Source: Pseudeuparius sepicola (lineage: Eukaryota > Arthropoda > Insecta > Coleoptera > Anthribidae). Taken from it: a DNA stretch of 64,000 nucleotides. The number at the start of each line of letters is the position of its first letter. Position 1 is the stretch's first letter. Where the stretch lies: contig OY987299.1 of NCBI GenBank assembly GCA_963920635.1, positions 127,225,373 to 127,289,372 of the forward strand, read 5' to 3'. This document shows, one piece after another, positions 9,871-21,480 of the stretch. Both the position numbers and the translations under genes were made by a program. The notes beneath the pieces were generated by a model that was not told the DNA's origin, searched no databases, and worked only from the letters and a program-made list of their open reading frames with translations.

Positions 9871-10769
9871 TTGTCATCCTTTGCATAAATATTTGTTTTA
9901 CAGACTGAACCTATACTTAGTTACAAAAAATAAAGAAAGTTATTATGGAGTCTTCATCACCAGGTTCGTCACCAGCGAAACGAAAAAAAAAACCATTCTA
10001 ATGAATTTGTTAAATAGAGTTACAGTTCAGAGGCAATAAAATAACTAAATTTGTAATTCAGTTTGAAAAGTAATAAAAACATTCGCTTAGATTAATGTTG
10101 TGATAACTTCAAATTTTACTTACCTACATCCCCTTTATAGAATCTTATAGAATACTTTACAATCTTTATGATTACGATTTTCCGAAAAATTTAACCTAAA
10201 AATTTAAAATTTTCCCAAACCACACAACATAACCGATAAAGCTTGTTTCCCCAAACCACAAAACATAATCAATCACCAACTGATGGATTATTGTAGATCA
10301 GGATTATTGAACACTTTTCACTTTGCTTTCGGTAATATTCGGCTCTTCATAATAACGTATTTTTACGTTCGGCTCTCATTCAGAAATTCAAACTTTATTT
10401 TCAAATTATTGGCTTTGGAAAGAATTAATAGGACAACAACGCTGATATGTAGACATATTTATTAGTCATGGTCGTTTCTAACACCGCTGTTTGGAAAATT
10501 TGGTAGAAGGAAACAACACTATTTATTGCCATTAAATGAACCACAGTTCACAAAAAAAAATATTTTTTATTGTTATGTAATAAATGTAAGCAATTAAAAA
10601 CTGCTTACTTAATTCAAATAATTCTTGTAACACGCCGTCCTTGGTTGTGACGTCAACTAGCTCGTTGGTGGTGGCGCCTCTGATGGGCGGCGGCACCATG
10701 TATAAACTAATATGGACACATGCATATAAACTACAGCACCTTGCAAGCTTTGTTTAGAAAAAGCAACGA
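9871..10769. other. AT-rich noncoding DNA
   Basis: No gene seen. A short near-tandem motif (ccaaaccacacaacataa and ccaaaccacaaaacataa) is at about 10215-10268. Otherwise nothing. Confidence 0.4.
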
Positions 10770-10955
10770 GAACGTCCTATCCTTGTCTATCCGTCTTATT
10801 AGCGGTGTGACGTCACGACCATTTCCGCGCTTTTCGTGTCGTTTCAAATGAATAGCTTGCGGTCACAACTTTAATTATTTAATGCAAATTAAATTTTGCG
10901 ATTTGGGGGCTGATATTTGGTATGTGTTCTTTCTATAGATAGGCAAATATATTAA
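10770..10955 (+). repeat. Dispersed repeat with a TGACGTCA palindrome
   Basis: gcggtgtgacgtcac, gcgcttttcgtgtcgtttca, aatagcttgcggtcacaac and caggcaaatatatt recur in the same orientation at about 37760-37925 and 38795-38950, the two halves of the tandem duplication there. The TGACGTCA core matches the CREB-type site, but nothing shows use. Confidence 0.65.
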
Positions 10956-11294
10956 AACATATTACTCAAAATCTAGACATAAAGCAGATAAAATAATTGA
11001 AAAGAATATTTGCTTTCTTGGTAATCCAAAAATCCGTTCTTAACATTTTTTTAAAATTGTGTACCTACCTATTGGTAAGCACGTGTGACTTCTAATGGAT
11101 ACAAGTTAAATCATTTTGGTGTCAAAAAACTACAAGAACGGATTAAAACATTATTTTATGGCTTCGGGACACTCACGTAGTCCTCTTGATGGGTCTAGTA
11201 AGTACGATCAACAACGGTGAGTTTACTTTCATATTTATACTAAATGGTACAATTATTATAGTTGCCGTATTTTAAAAAATATATGTCTGGTTAA

Positions 11295-12778
11295 ACAGGG
11301 TGACCGTATTTCGAGTCTATGGGAATCTTGGATATCTTAAGAGATACGAGGTCGGTTAAATTGGGGCAAAGTTGCGGAATTTGAGGCCGAGTAACATGGT
11401 AAACAAAAATTTTTGGCTGGCCCTTCTCGTTTTGAAAATAATGGGAAAAAACTGAAAATTGTCGTTCTAAGTTAAACATTATTAAGGCACTTTTTTATAT
11501 GAATCTGAATATGACTTCGCATTTTTTTTGTCGCCTCCATGGACAAAGATATGACGATCAACTTTTATTTTTCTTATGGTCGCCATATTGGATTTTCGCA
11601 TTTTTGAAAAGAGGATTTTTTTCTGGTTAAAATGATATGTCACACATTATGCTTTACTTTGTTTTTCTTGCCGTAATATCAAATTAATCGTTTTTGCATA
11701 GAGTGCCTTGAAAACATAAGCCCCATAATGTTTGACGTTTTGCACAGAGTGCCTTGGAAACATAAGCCCCATAATGTTTGACATTTTTCTGCATAGAATG
11801 CCTTGGAAATATAAGCCCCATAACGTTTGATAATTTAGTACAATTTGAAGTGTCACGGATACTTTATTTTACTGCCAAAAAAGTCATTTTCACATATGAA
11901 GAAAAGCGTGACATGATTCAAATTTATTATAAAATATAAATGACGACGAAGGGATATTGGATAAGCCATAAACAATTTAAGGAAACGTGCTGCATTGTGC
12001 ATTGAGGAACAAGGAGGACAAATTCAATTTGACTTTTTGACTTTTTTTAGTATTAATGCGTTATATGGCGAATGACGAATAAATAAGAAGGTCTCAGATC
12101 ATACTCTCATTCGTGGTATGTTTATGATTTATTTAATCAATAAATGTAACATTAACTGAATTTTTACTGAACCGATAAACAATATTCCAAAGCACACTTC
12201 GCAACAATGGGCTTATGTTTCCAAGGCACTCTATACAAAAACGTCAAATATTTTGGGGCTTATGTTTCCAAGGCACTCTATACAAAAACGTCAAATATTT
12301 TGGGGCTTATGTTTCCAAGGCACTCTATGCAAAAACGATTACTTTGATATTACGGCAAGAAAACCTAAATAAAGCATATTGTGTGACATATCATTTTAAC
12401 CAGAAAAAAATCCTCTTTTCAAAAATGCTTAAATCCAATATGGCGCCCATAACAAAAATAAAAGTTGATAGTCATATCTTTGTCCAAGAAGGCGAGAAAA
12501 AAACGTGAGGTCATATTTTGATTCCTTGTAAAAAAGTGCCTAATAATGTTTAACTTAGAAATGTCCAGCCCCAATCATTTTCGTTTAAAAAAATAAAAAC
12601 GAAAACGATGATTTTTAGTTTTTTCCCATTATTTTCAAAACGAGAAGGGCCAGCCAAAAATTTTTTTTACCATGTTACTCGGCATCAAATTCCGCAACTT
12701 TGCCCCAATTTAACCGACCTCGTATCTCTTAAGATAACCAAGATCCCCATGCATAGACGCGAAATACGGTCACCCTGT
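11295..12778. mobile_element. Fold-back element, 1.48 kb
   Basis: It begins acagggtgaccgtatttcg and ends cgaaatacggtcaccctgt. About 200 bp at each end are inverted copies, including gccagccaaaaattttt against aaaaatttttggctggc, and the inner halves remain inverted up to the centre. Each arm carries a short tandem array. It has no transposase and belongs with the ACAGGGTG-ended, probably Tc1/mariner-mobilised, elements of this window. Confidence 0.85.
11690..11835. repeat. Three-unit tandem array in fold-back arms
   Basis: Three copies of an about 50-bp unit containing gagtgccttggaaacataag and ccccataatgtttgac. The inverted counterpart, again three units, is at about 12205-12345 (gggcttatgtttccaaggca). 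Equal unit numbers in both arms suggest the array predates, or was copied with, the palindrome. Confidence 0.75.
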
Positions 12779-12782
12779 ATAC

Positions 12783-12890
12783 TTCTTAGTATCGGATACT
12801 GGATTGGTTTTTTATAAATTGATTTTAATATTGCTTTTTGAATTTTTTCTAAAGCTTCAATATGGTTGTTTGTTGCAGTACCCCAGGCTA
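12783..12890 (-). pseudogene. Non-LTR retrotransposon RT fragment
   Basis: The minus-strand frame reads SIVAWGTATNNHIEAL, then EKIQKAILKSIYKKPIQYP. The pattern W-G, then L-x2-I/L-Q-K-x-I-L-K, then a KP..YP segment is typical of the C-terminal end of Jockey-clade non-LTR reverse transcriptase ORF2. Only about 36 residues remain. The frame ends exactly where the fold-back at 11295-12778 begins, so the fold-back probably inserted into, or beside, an already decayed retrotransposon. Confidence 0.45.
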
Positions 12891-12908
12891 CTATGCTGTG
12901 CATTCAAA

Positions 12909-12936
12909 CGTTGACTGAAAAATATTTCAGTCAACG
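12909..12936. repeat. 12-bp perfect hairpin
   Basis: cgttgactgaaa, loop aata, tttcagtcaacg. It lies just upstream of the RT fragment. No terminator or RNA role can be inferred. Confidence 0.8.
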
Positions 12937-15353
12937 ATTCAAGCGACTAAACTGTAAGCTGCATGTGTACTGATTAAAATGCTAGTGAACACCGCTACAT
13001 GCTACTCTAATGCAAAGTTGTTGACTCGTTACATACCGCCCTCTAAGAATCATAGTTTAATTTCTCCCGTCATAGTTTCGCTACTGGTCGCTGGATCCCC
13101 AACGGCGCTGCTTACATGCCGGAGAACCACAGAGATAATTATATCTGTGCGGAGGTCACAACGAGATCGTTACGATTCATTACAGAACCGAAAAGACAGA
13201 TTAATTCATGCTAAACTCTCAGCCTCTGCCGAATGTCTTTTGCCGCCGCCATCTATCGGAAGGAAGCTGTACTCTACGATGGAGCACAATCCTCGTAATA
13301 AAATGCTATAGGAATCTTATACAATACCATAATCACTGGTTTGACACACTGTATGAATTAAAAGTCTGTACTGATGGATACAATACCACAACCTTCTCAC
13401 ACTTTACAAGCCCTGTGCAAACATGTGGCAACGCCGCAGCGGGACGGTTCAACGGGTCTATGCAGCATAGAGCAGTCTGCACTTTGGCTTAGTTTATCTT
13501 TTCTAATAAATGTTCAACCCTCTTTTTAATTATAATTAGATACATTTGTGACCTTTGTTTCAATAATCGGGTACCTAAGTAAGTAGGTACGTTTGTTTAA
13601 CAGACAATAAAAGCAGTAACAAGTAACAAAATATACACAAAAGTATAAGTATTTATAATAAGTACGATTCCTGGTGTGGATAGGTACATTTTAGACAAAT
13701 AATATGATAAATTTGGGTAAATAGAAAGGACTACATTTTGTTGCAAGTCGAATTTTTCTGAGAATTTTTCGCAAAGTGCGCCGTCAGGCAAAGGATGATT
13801 ATACCTATCTCCTTTTTGTTAAATATTCATAAAATATAGAAACAACAAGCGAACAGAGAACTGCATATTGTGAAGAAAAATAATATCTCTTGTGATTGAA
13901 ATGGCAGTTAGGGTCAATTTCATAATACATTCAACTAAAATATATTTTGACTTTAAAATTAGGTAAATAAACTTTTGCAACAATATTAAACAATGTTTGG
14001 ATTGTCAGAAAGCTCCTTCAATTCTAAAGGGTACTTTAGTTTGTCTATGCAATTGGCTCGTAATCATTTCATTCTTAAATTTTCGTCCTTTGGAAAGCCT
14101 AAAAAGTCTACCTACCGCCTGCCGTCAAGCAAAGAAAACCTAGCTACTTCGGGTTATTATTACGATTTGACTTCAGGTATATAACTAAGTTCTAGCATCT
14201 CTCGGCGATTCTAGGCATCTTGAGGCTTGAAATTGTAAAGTTAGAACTTTTATAGAAATATTTAGAACTTTTATAGAAATATTTCACTTTTGCACAAACA
14301 AAACAAATTTATAAAAAAGCTGTCGCCAGCACTTCGGGCTGTCTGTTTCCATCCAGAGACACACTGCCTTGTGTCGTAGCAATCTGGCGACGATAGCACT
14401 ACCCGCACTACAGAAATTAATTCTGGTAAATTTCTTGTAAAGTCAACTGACAGAGAGTAACGGGCCACGCCGCGCAGACCCGCAAGCCATGTTGCCGGCT
14501 TTCTCAACTTCAGGGCTTTTCCTAGAGTCAGCTGTGACAATACTATCATTGTTGTTGCCGTTATAAATGACAATCTTCCTTTCTTCGACTAATAACCAGA
14601 CTAAATTTCCACCACCCTATTTGCACTGCCAACGCCTGGTATGGCTGGCTCGCATAGACAAAAGCCGCCTCGGCCCGCTTGATGGGCATCGACACAAATC
14701 TATTAGGCTGGCGCCGGTGAACGGCTCCCCGCCAACCTGGCTATATGGATTTTGTGTCAGGCGCTGCTCGCGATCAAATATTAGAGTGTCGATTACCTGC
14801 AACATATTACCGAGCCGATAAGGTTGAACGCGAACAAAGGTGATTGATCGATCGCGAAAATTGAGTATCACTATGAAAAAATCGGCTATTGGCTGGGAAG
14901 GCATAAGACGGGGATTGGTCGATTGTTCGCAAGCGAAGGTCAAACCGCCTGTTTCACGTTATATTATGTCTCTAACATTTCTTCAATAAAATTACGTTCG
15001 CCTAGTAAGTGAAAATATAAAACACTTGCGATACAGTGTTTCTGCAATAAGATACCTGATGTCCAGATACGAAATGAAAATAGAAAAAACGACTACCCAA
15101 GACTAGAAAAAGTTGTCAACTTTTTCAAGTTGCCAGGAAAATCCATAAATACTTAATAGTAAATGATCGAAACTTTGAACGTTTAACTCAACAAATATCT
15201 TCAACAAGTTTGTTTCTGAGATTTTGGGGAATAAATCTCCCCCCTTTCTCAAAGATAATGTCACGTCAAAGTGAAATGACAGGATAACAAATGTCAACTT
15301 AATGTGTCATGACAACAGAAACAATAGTTTAGTCACCTGTCTGATATTGTATT
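12937..15353. other. Noncoding DNA with GC-richer patches
   Basis: Patches at about 13060-13480 and 14300-14950 are richer in GC and open several overlapping frames on both strands, none with a recognisable domain. I see no RNA gene or repeat here and leave it unassigned. Confidence 0.4.
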
Positions 15354-15776
15354 CTACGAAGGCGTCCTGGGGCCACGTAGTTTTTTCCTAAAAATTTACA
15401 CTTTTTTTCTGCAGATTATTCTGTAAATTTTACACTTTTTTCTGTAAAATTTACAGATTATTCTGTAAAATGTACAGATTATTCTGTAAAATTTACACTT
15501 TTACTTCTGTAAATTTTACACTTTTCGTTTCTGTAAAATGTACACTTTTTTGTAAATTTTTACAGATTATTCTGTAAATTTTACAGATTATTCTGTAAAA
15601 TTTACACTTTGTTCTGTAAATTTTACAGATTATTCTATAAAATTTACACTTTTAAATCTGTATATTTTACACTTTACAGAAAAAAGTGTAAATTTTACAG
15701 AATAATCTGTAAATTTTACAGAAAAAAGTGTAAATTTTTAGGAAAAAAAGTACGTAGCCCCAGGACGCCTTCGTAG
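15354..15776. mobile_element. 423-bp MITE packed with TTCTGTAAA repeats
   Basis: The ends are inverted: ctacgaaggcgtcctgggg and ccccaggacgccttcgtag. The arms extend through a homopolymer into cctaaaaatttacac on each side. The core is a degenerate array of short units, ttctgtaaaatttacag and ctgtaaattttacac, each itself near-palindromic. A TA lies at each border. No coding capacity. It is a clear nonautonomous inverted-repeat element. Confidence 0.88.
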
Positions 15777-16049
15777 TTTCCTGTGTTCTATCTAATTATC
15801 TATACTAACTTCCTTTGACAATAATATTTTACTGAATTCCACTAAACATTCAGCAACACAGTTATCCGTATTTCCTAGAATCTAGAATAAATGCTGATGC
15901 CTTAATTGTTGACGATTTCCTACTTCTTCTTTGAGAATTGATTGGGACCTACTCACAAAATTCTATGATCCTTATTAAAAGACTGTTCACATACTTTTGA
16001 ATTTTAAATTTGATTTTGCCTGATGTAATAATTTTTATGTTATTTTAAA
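15777..16049. other. Probable tail of the Penelope-like element
   Basis: On the minus strand this continues downstream of the GIY-YIG remnant. One frame contains SQRRSRKSSTIKASAF, in the place where the endonuclease C-terminus would lie. It is too degraded to call confidently. Confidence 0.2.
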
Positions 16050-17560
16050 AACGCTAAATATAGCTACAAGTCTCCCCAACATAGAACTTTCCGCATGCGC
16101 AAGAATAAGAAATTTTCTAAATGCAATTTTTTGAACTTTGTACTTCAAAAATGGCTTCGTTTAACTAGCATTGGTCTTAATGTATTATTGATTTTAAATA
16201 CAAGGATCGCTTATGCGTTTCAGCTTATCTGGTAGTCCAGGAATGTAAGGGATAATTAAATTTACTGGCCGGACCACCAGATTTATTTCTGTAATTCTAT
16301 TAGTATTTTTATTTTGTTGGCACTCCTGAAAAACTTGCTCAACAAATTCGATAGCATAACTATTCTTCTTAAGAACATGTTTTATATGTTTAATTTCCTC
16401 CTCAATTTTTTTGTTATTAGAACAAATGGTTTAGAGCTGTCATATACAGACTTTTAATTACTCACTTTTTAACACGAATATGGAGATATCTATTAGTAGG
16501 TGTTGGTTTTCTATAGACACTATACTACCTGATTTTTTTTTAGTATAGAAATATTTAAGAAAGGTAGAAAGGTGACTGATTATTATTTTCTGTTCCTAGG
16601 CCAAACTTAATAGAAGGTTCTTGTGTTCAAAATTTCCCATGAATACATTGATTACGAATGGTGATAAAGGAGACCCCATCTATACAGGGTGTTCGAAAAA
16701 TAGACGGAGATATTTTAGAGAGTGATTCCCTGTTAAGAAATATGAAAAAAAGTTTCTATAAACATGGGTCCGGAAATGCAGAGTTTTCAAGATACAGGAT
16801 GTTAAATAAAAAAAATAAAACATGAAATTATTAATGTCTTAAAAATTATTTACTCGATTCTGTTGAAATTTGGCAATGTTATTTGTTGTATTAAGAGGCT
16901 AATTTCGCCCTAACTAGATTAAATTTATTAAGTCCAGTGGCGTTCCGGGGGGCACTTTAGCGAACATTATTATCAAAAAATGTACGCCACTACCTTTTTT
17001 GTAACTTTAATATTTTTTGTTTGATTAAGCATCTAAAAATACAACTTATTTCCCTCTTGTATTGTTTTCCTATCTCACTTCGTTTTCGAGAAAAAAAAAT
17101 AAAAACCGTTTTATTGCATGTCACTGGACAAAATTGGTTGTAGTGTACTTTATGTTATGATATTGGAAAAGTTGCAATAACACTCTTTCCTAGAAATGCT
17201 TTTGATTATTTGTTTTCCAAGGCACTTGTGATTTTTTTTGCAAAAATTGATAAACCAATTTTGTCCAGTGACATGCAATATATTTAACATCCTGTATCTT
17301 GAAAACTCTGCATTTCCGGACCCATGTTTATAGAAACTTTTTTTCATATTTCTTAACAGGGAATCACCCTCTAAAATATCTCCGTCTATTTTTCGAACAC
17401 CCTGTATAGCCATTCCAAATTCCTGCTGGCAAAATTCATTTCCTTGTGGAAAATAAGTGGTTTTAACACATCGAAAAATAGTCTACGTTGTTATACAAGG
17501 TCGGAAACTAGCATAGATAGAAATATTTCGAAAAACAAAGTTTTGGCGATTTATTCTAAT
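16050..17560 (-). pseudogene. Penelope-like retroelement: broken RT plus GIY-YIG endonuclease
   Basis: Read on the minus strand in order. RCVKTTYFPQG..FCQQEFGMA (17409-17465) and MGSPLSPF (about 16653-16679) are the two sides of the conserved reverse-transcriptase block 'GTAMGSPLSP'. NNKKIEEEIKHIKHVLKKN and AIEFVEQVF follow (about 16330-16425), then IIPYIPGLPDKLKRI (about 16205-16260), the RT-thumb signature typical of Penelope-like elements. CACGKFYVGET (about 16060-16108) is the GIY-YIG-type endonuclease start with its Cys/Gly-rich lead-in. A 728-bp fold-back splits the RT exactly between GMA and MGSPLSP. There are several stops and frameshifts, so the element is dead. Confidence in the family is high because RT-thumb and endonuclease motifs occur in the right order. 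Confidence 0.8.
16681..17408. mobile_element. Fold-back element inside the Penelope-like RT
   Basis: It reads tatacagggtgttcg at the left and cgaacaccctgtata at the right. About 130 bp at each end are inverted, including gtccggaaatgcagagtttt. The TA at each border is the likely target duplication. The interior has no long frame of its own; the frame at 17150-17413 is the arm read through. The surrounding RT motifs fall back into order when it is removed, apart from a small shift. Confidence 0.9.
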
Positions 17561-19206
17561 CCATCTAGCTTGGTTGTTTCTGACTTTAGATAAAAAGTGT
17601 AAATACTAAAGTTGGAGGGAATTGTGTCCTAAATGCGATTGTCATGTCCTACTTTCCGTGATATGTCACAAACTTGTGTTTTTTAAACGGAAACTATAGG
17701 CATTTTTAAAGCTTTCCAACGGAACTATTTTTCTAAACGAAATTAAATTTTGATTTTACATCCGTAAATGGACAATTACACTGAGATCACCCAGATTCTC
17801 ACATTGTTTCCACAATATTAAATCAAGTTCCCAAAGGAATCCCGCGGACAGTGGTCGCAAGGGGATAAGCGAAACGAATTTTCAGGTTATGGCTCCCGTA
17901 GGCGTGATATGGCTGAGCCGTGACTCAGATTTGCAAATTAAAACGCCGTTTTCACTTTCTTATCTCCCAGTTCCCACCAAATTACGAGAGGCGCTACACA
18001 GGCTCTTCCTAAAATAATACCAGGCTCGATGTCGGTTATTTCCTCAAGAAAACTCCTTTAAATTTGTTATATCATTCAAGTGGAAATTTAGTGCGTAGCA
18101 CCACTTGGCATTATTTTGCATTTATATTTACACAAAACAAACTACCTAATAATTACTTATTTTTGGCCTGGGACACAGCTTTCGTTTATTGTTTAAGTTT
18201 TAATAAATACAGAAAATGTCATATTTTTTGCGGTGTGTATTTTGAGAACCAAATAAAAACCTCGTAGCGGAACAAAAGCTGGTAAATTGAGACGAAGTCG
18301 CAATGTAGACAGGCGTCCACGATATTCTCATTCTATATTTATATCTGAGAATACAGTCGGATACTTTCGAACTCCGATTCCGTATCTGTGTTGGTGGGGG
18401 CCAGGGGTATTGTCCGGCTCAATCTGATTGACTTATTGGGTGGAAACGGAATGACAGGCTCGATCGATAAAAAGCGATCAATCTCGAAAGAGCCAAATGA
18501 CACAGGAACGGAATTTTGTTTTGCTATTGAAGGTAGCGGTTTAACACATTTAAAATACCTACTGTTCGCAGTTGTAAACCTTTAATATTGAAATAATGGA
18601 GCACTTTGTTTAAAACAAAGAAGGAAAACAAAGATATGTTAGTGTTAAATTTTCCAAATCTCAGAAAGTAAAAGTTTAACAATAGTGCACTTTTAGTGTT
18701 AAGCAATTATTGATATTCAAAGAACAAGACAAAGTCCCAAAGCTTATTATTTCTATATAGCAGCATTTTTGCTGGCAACTTGGAAAAGTATTTCTTTAAC
18801 AAGTTTGTTCGAGGCTCTTATCGCGAGAGATCTAATTAATTAATAAATCGATCAGAACTTGAAGAAATACTAACTACAATAATTATCAAAGTTTTTGCTC
18901 ACTATAGGTGTTTATCAACTCGCAACATTTTATTACCGCGTTAACTTATACATCAATATTAAGGATAATTGAGTGGTTGGTATTCACCGTGTTTAAAGTC
19001 TAACTCTTGGAAATGAGCATCAAATACATATTTATTATCGTTATCGTTAAAACCACCTCTCACTTTAAGGAAAAAACAATTAATTGAGGCATCCATCTTT
19101 TGACAATTTTAAAGAATAAATGACTATAGATACTTTCCAATCATATTTCTAAAAATTACTTAACAGTGCCAGCATTGTAATTTACCTTAGAGAAGTAAGT
19201 GTACAG
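17561..19206. other. Noncoding DNA
   Basis: No gene recognised. A GC-richer patch (about 18270-18520) opens a 65-codon frame without motif. AT-rich elsewhere. Confidence 0.4.
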
Positions 19207-19440
19207 GGTAATTCATATAATATTCTACCCCGCGTAAATTTTTGGTTCTTAAATTTAGAAAAAAATTTAAATATGAAAATTGTATAAAATTTTCTTGCGA
19301 CTTCATTTGTGTATTTTTTTTTAGATGGAACACCCTGTATATTTCTCGATTTTGGAAATCTACGCATTTTTCTGGTTTCAGCGCTATATATATATAATAT
19401 ATGTTATATGTTTGCTCTAGTAGTTTGCACAAAATCGTCC
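19207..19440 (+). repeat. Second copy of the repeat at 2872-3135
   Basis: It begins tgtacagggtaattcat and shares, in order, the ttttttagatggaacac, cgcatttttc and tatgttatatgtttgctc segments with 2872-3135. An internal accctgtatat suggests a secondary element end. Confidence 0.55.
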
Positions 19441-19879
19441 TTTGAATTATTGAATCTCGGACAACAGTTATTACGAAAATACTATAAATAGATATTTGAT
19501 AGTTTACAATAATTATTGTTATATTACCACAATAACATACAATAATATATTGAAAATTCAACAAAGCCAATACTGCTGTGGACATTTTCCATAAGTTACC
19601 TATACAGTGACCGGCAGAAAGTTGGACACAAATGGAAAACTTTTTTATTATTAATTTCTCAGAAAATTTATTCTTGATAAAAGTTGGCGCATCATTTCAA
19701 ACTCAAAATGCACATATCAAAATTTAGATATCTCTTTTTGGATACGAGGTAGATTCAAAAATGTCAAAATAATTCAAGAGTAAAGTACCCTTATTTTTTA
19801 AAATACGGTAAAAAGTTACTTACAAAAGTTGTTTGGAATCAAAGGTGAATGTCAGATTTAAAGTCACAGCCACCTAGTA

Positions 19880-21073
19880 AAAAAAAGAAATTTAACTTTT
19901 TTGTATTTTTTTCGTAAAATCTTCATTTTTTTTAGACAAAAGCCTAAAAATTTTTTTGTTTGAAAGGCCTTCAAAAACTGCTTCTTTTGACCTTACTGCC
20001 ATTTTCAAAATGCAAATCCAGGGCCGACTGCGGTTTTTTCATACCCCCGATTTTCACGAAAACCATTTAGCGATTTTTTTATTTAAAATTTGACCCCACA
20101 GTGTTAATCAGAACACCCCAAAACCGCTATATACTAAATTTGAATAAAACATATACAGGGAGTTCCATTCTGCACGTTGTCAAAATTGAGCAAAATAGGA
20201 ATTTTAAAGGCATCTGCCAAGTCAACTGTGCCATGGAATCCCCTCAAAACAGTTGAATGGTCCATAGAACCACTCAAGGTGTTGGTGTGCAAAGGTCCAA
20301 TACAAAATATACAGAGTGTTTTTATCTGTGCCATCTCAATTACTTACTGAATTTTTGGTACTTATTTTATACGGGTCAAAAATCGAGTACATCAAAGTCG
20401 CTCTACACACTATAAACGAACTAAATCTAAAAAATACAGAAGCTCGTCAGTCGGTAAGTCCATATCAGTTAAGGTGGCTGGTGTGCCACAACAGGAAACG
20501 TACAGAAAATGTATCATCTTAGACAGTGACTTTGTTGAGAAAGGTCCATTAATTTAATTTTTTTTATTTGTTATTTGGCATTTTATAGTTAGTATAAGTT
20601 TCATAAAATTTCAGAATTTTGAGACGGCTCAGAGAAAAATACCCTGTATATTTTTGTACTAAATCTTTTCACATCAACCCTTTGAGTGGTCCTGTTCACC
20701 ATTCGACTGTTTTGAAGGGATCCCATGGCACACTTGACTCGCCAGATGTCTTTAAAATTCCTATTTTGCTCAACTTTGACACCCTACAGACTGGAACTCC
20801 CTCTATATTTTTTGTTTAAATTTGGTATATGGGGGTTTTGTGGTGTTCTGATTAACGCTGTGGGGTCAGATTTTAAATAAAAAAATCGCTAAATGGTTTT
20901 CGTGAAAATTGGGGTTATAAAAAAATCGCAGCCGGCACTGGATTTGCATTTTGAAAATGGCAGGAAGACGCGGTTTTTGAAGGCCTTTCAAACAAAAAAA
21001 AGTTTAGGCGATTATCTCTAAAAATGAAGATTTTACGGATTTGTATAGTTTTAAAGTTTTACACCCTGTATAA
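19880..21073. mobile_element. Nested fold-back element, 1.2 kb
   Basis: The arms at about 19895-20330 and 20640-21060 are inverted, with accatttagcgatttttt against aaaaaatcgctaaatggt and gaaaggccttcaaaaac against gtttttgaaggcctttc. The right end is acaccctgtata; the left end has lost its acaggg. Within it, a second pair of ends (tatacagggagttcc at 20153, ggaactccctctata near 20795-20812) marks an inner element of about 660 bp. That inner part recurs, with a different outer arm, at 59718-60419. Confidence 0.8.
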
Positions 21074-21115
21074 TGCTTTCACATAACTTCTTAATAAAAT
21101 TCCCTAGTAGTTAGC

Positions 21116-21480
21116 CACGATACCTCTCTTCATCGTTCATCTCTCTGATCTCCTGAGATATTTTTTCTTTAATTTAGTCGATATTATTTGACCTCTCCGC
21201 ATATACCCGGTCTTTCAAGGTGCCACACAGAAAGAAATCGAGTGGGGTCAAGTCTGGGCTTCTGGCAGGCCATAAAATAGTTCCATTTGAACCAATCCGC
21301 TCTGCAAAAGTGTCATCTAAATGCATTTTGACAGTATTTGATTTATGTGCTGGAGCACCGTCTTGTTGCCAAACAATATTCGGCTCATTAACTTTATTTA
21401 ATAGATCAGAAATTTCCCCTCTTAAGAGTTGTAAATATTTTAGTCGAGTTAAACCACCTTCAAAAAATACTGAATCAAAC
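21116..21480 (-). pseudogene. DD34E (Tc1/mariner-like) transposase relic, C-terminal half
   Basis: On the minus strand the frame reads VFFEGGLTRLKYLQLLRGE, then NIVWQQDGAPAHKSN, then WPARSPDLTPLDFFLCG and LKDRVYAERSNNID, ending at an in-frame stop. A remnant KISQEIREMNDEERYRG follows. QQDGAPAH carries the second catalytic Asp, and SPDLTPLDFFLWG is the block before the third acidic residue in insect mariner-like transposases. In those blocks the last residue of SPDL..LD supplies the Asp/Glu. The N-terminal DNA-binding half is missing, and upstream text is frameshifted near 21485. It is inactive. Its closeness to ACAGGGTG-ended, TA-flanked fold-backs makes this family a candidate source of their mobilising enzyme, an inference only. 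Confidence 0.75.

Noticed and set aside
15420..15700. CRISPR-like array
   Set aside because: Units are overlapping palindromic words without unique spacers, in eukaryotic DNA, bounded by MITE ends.
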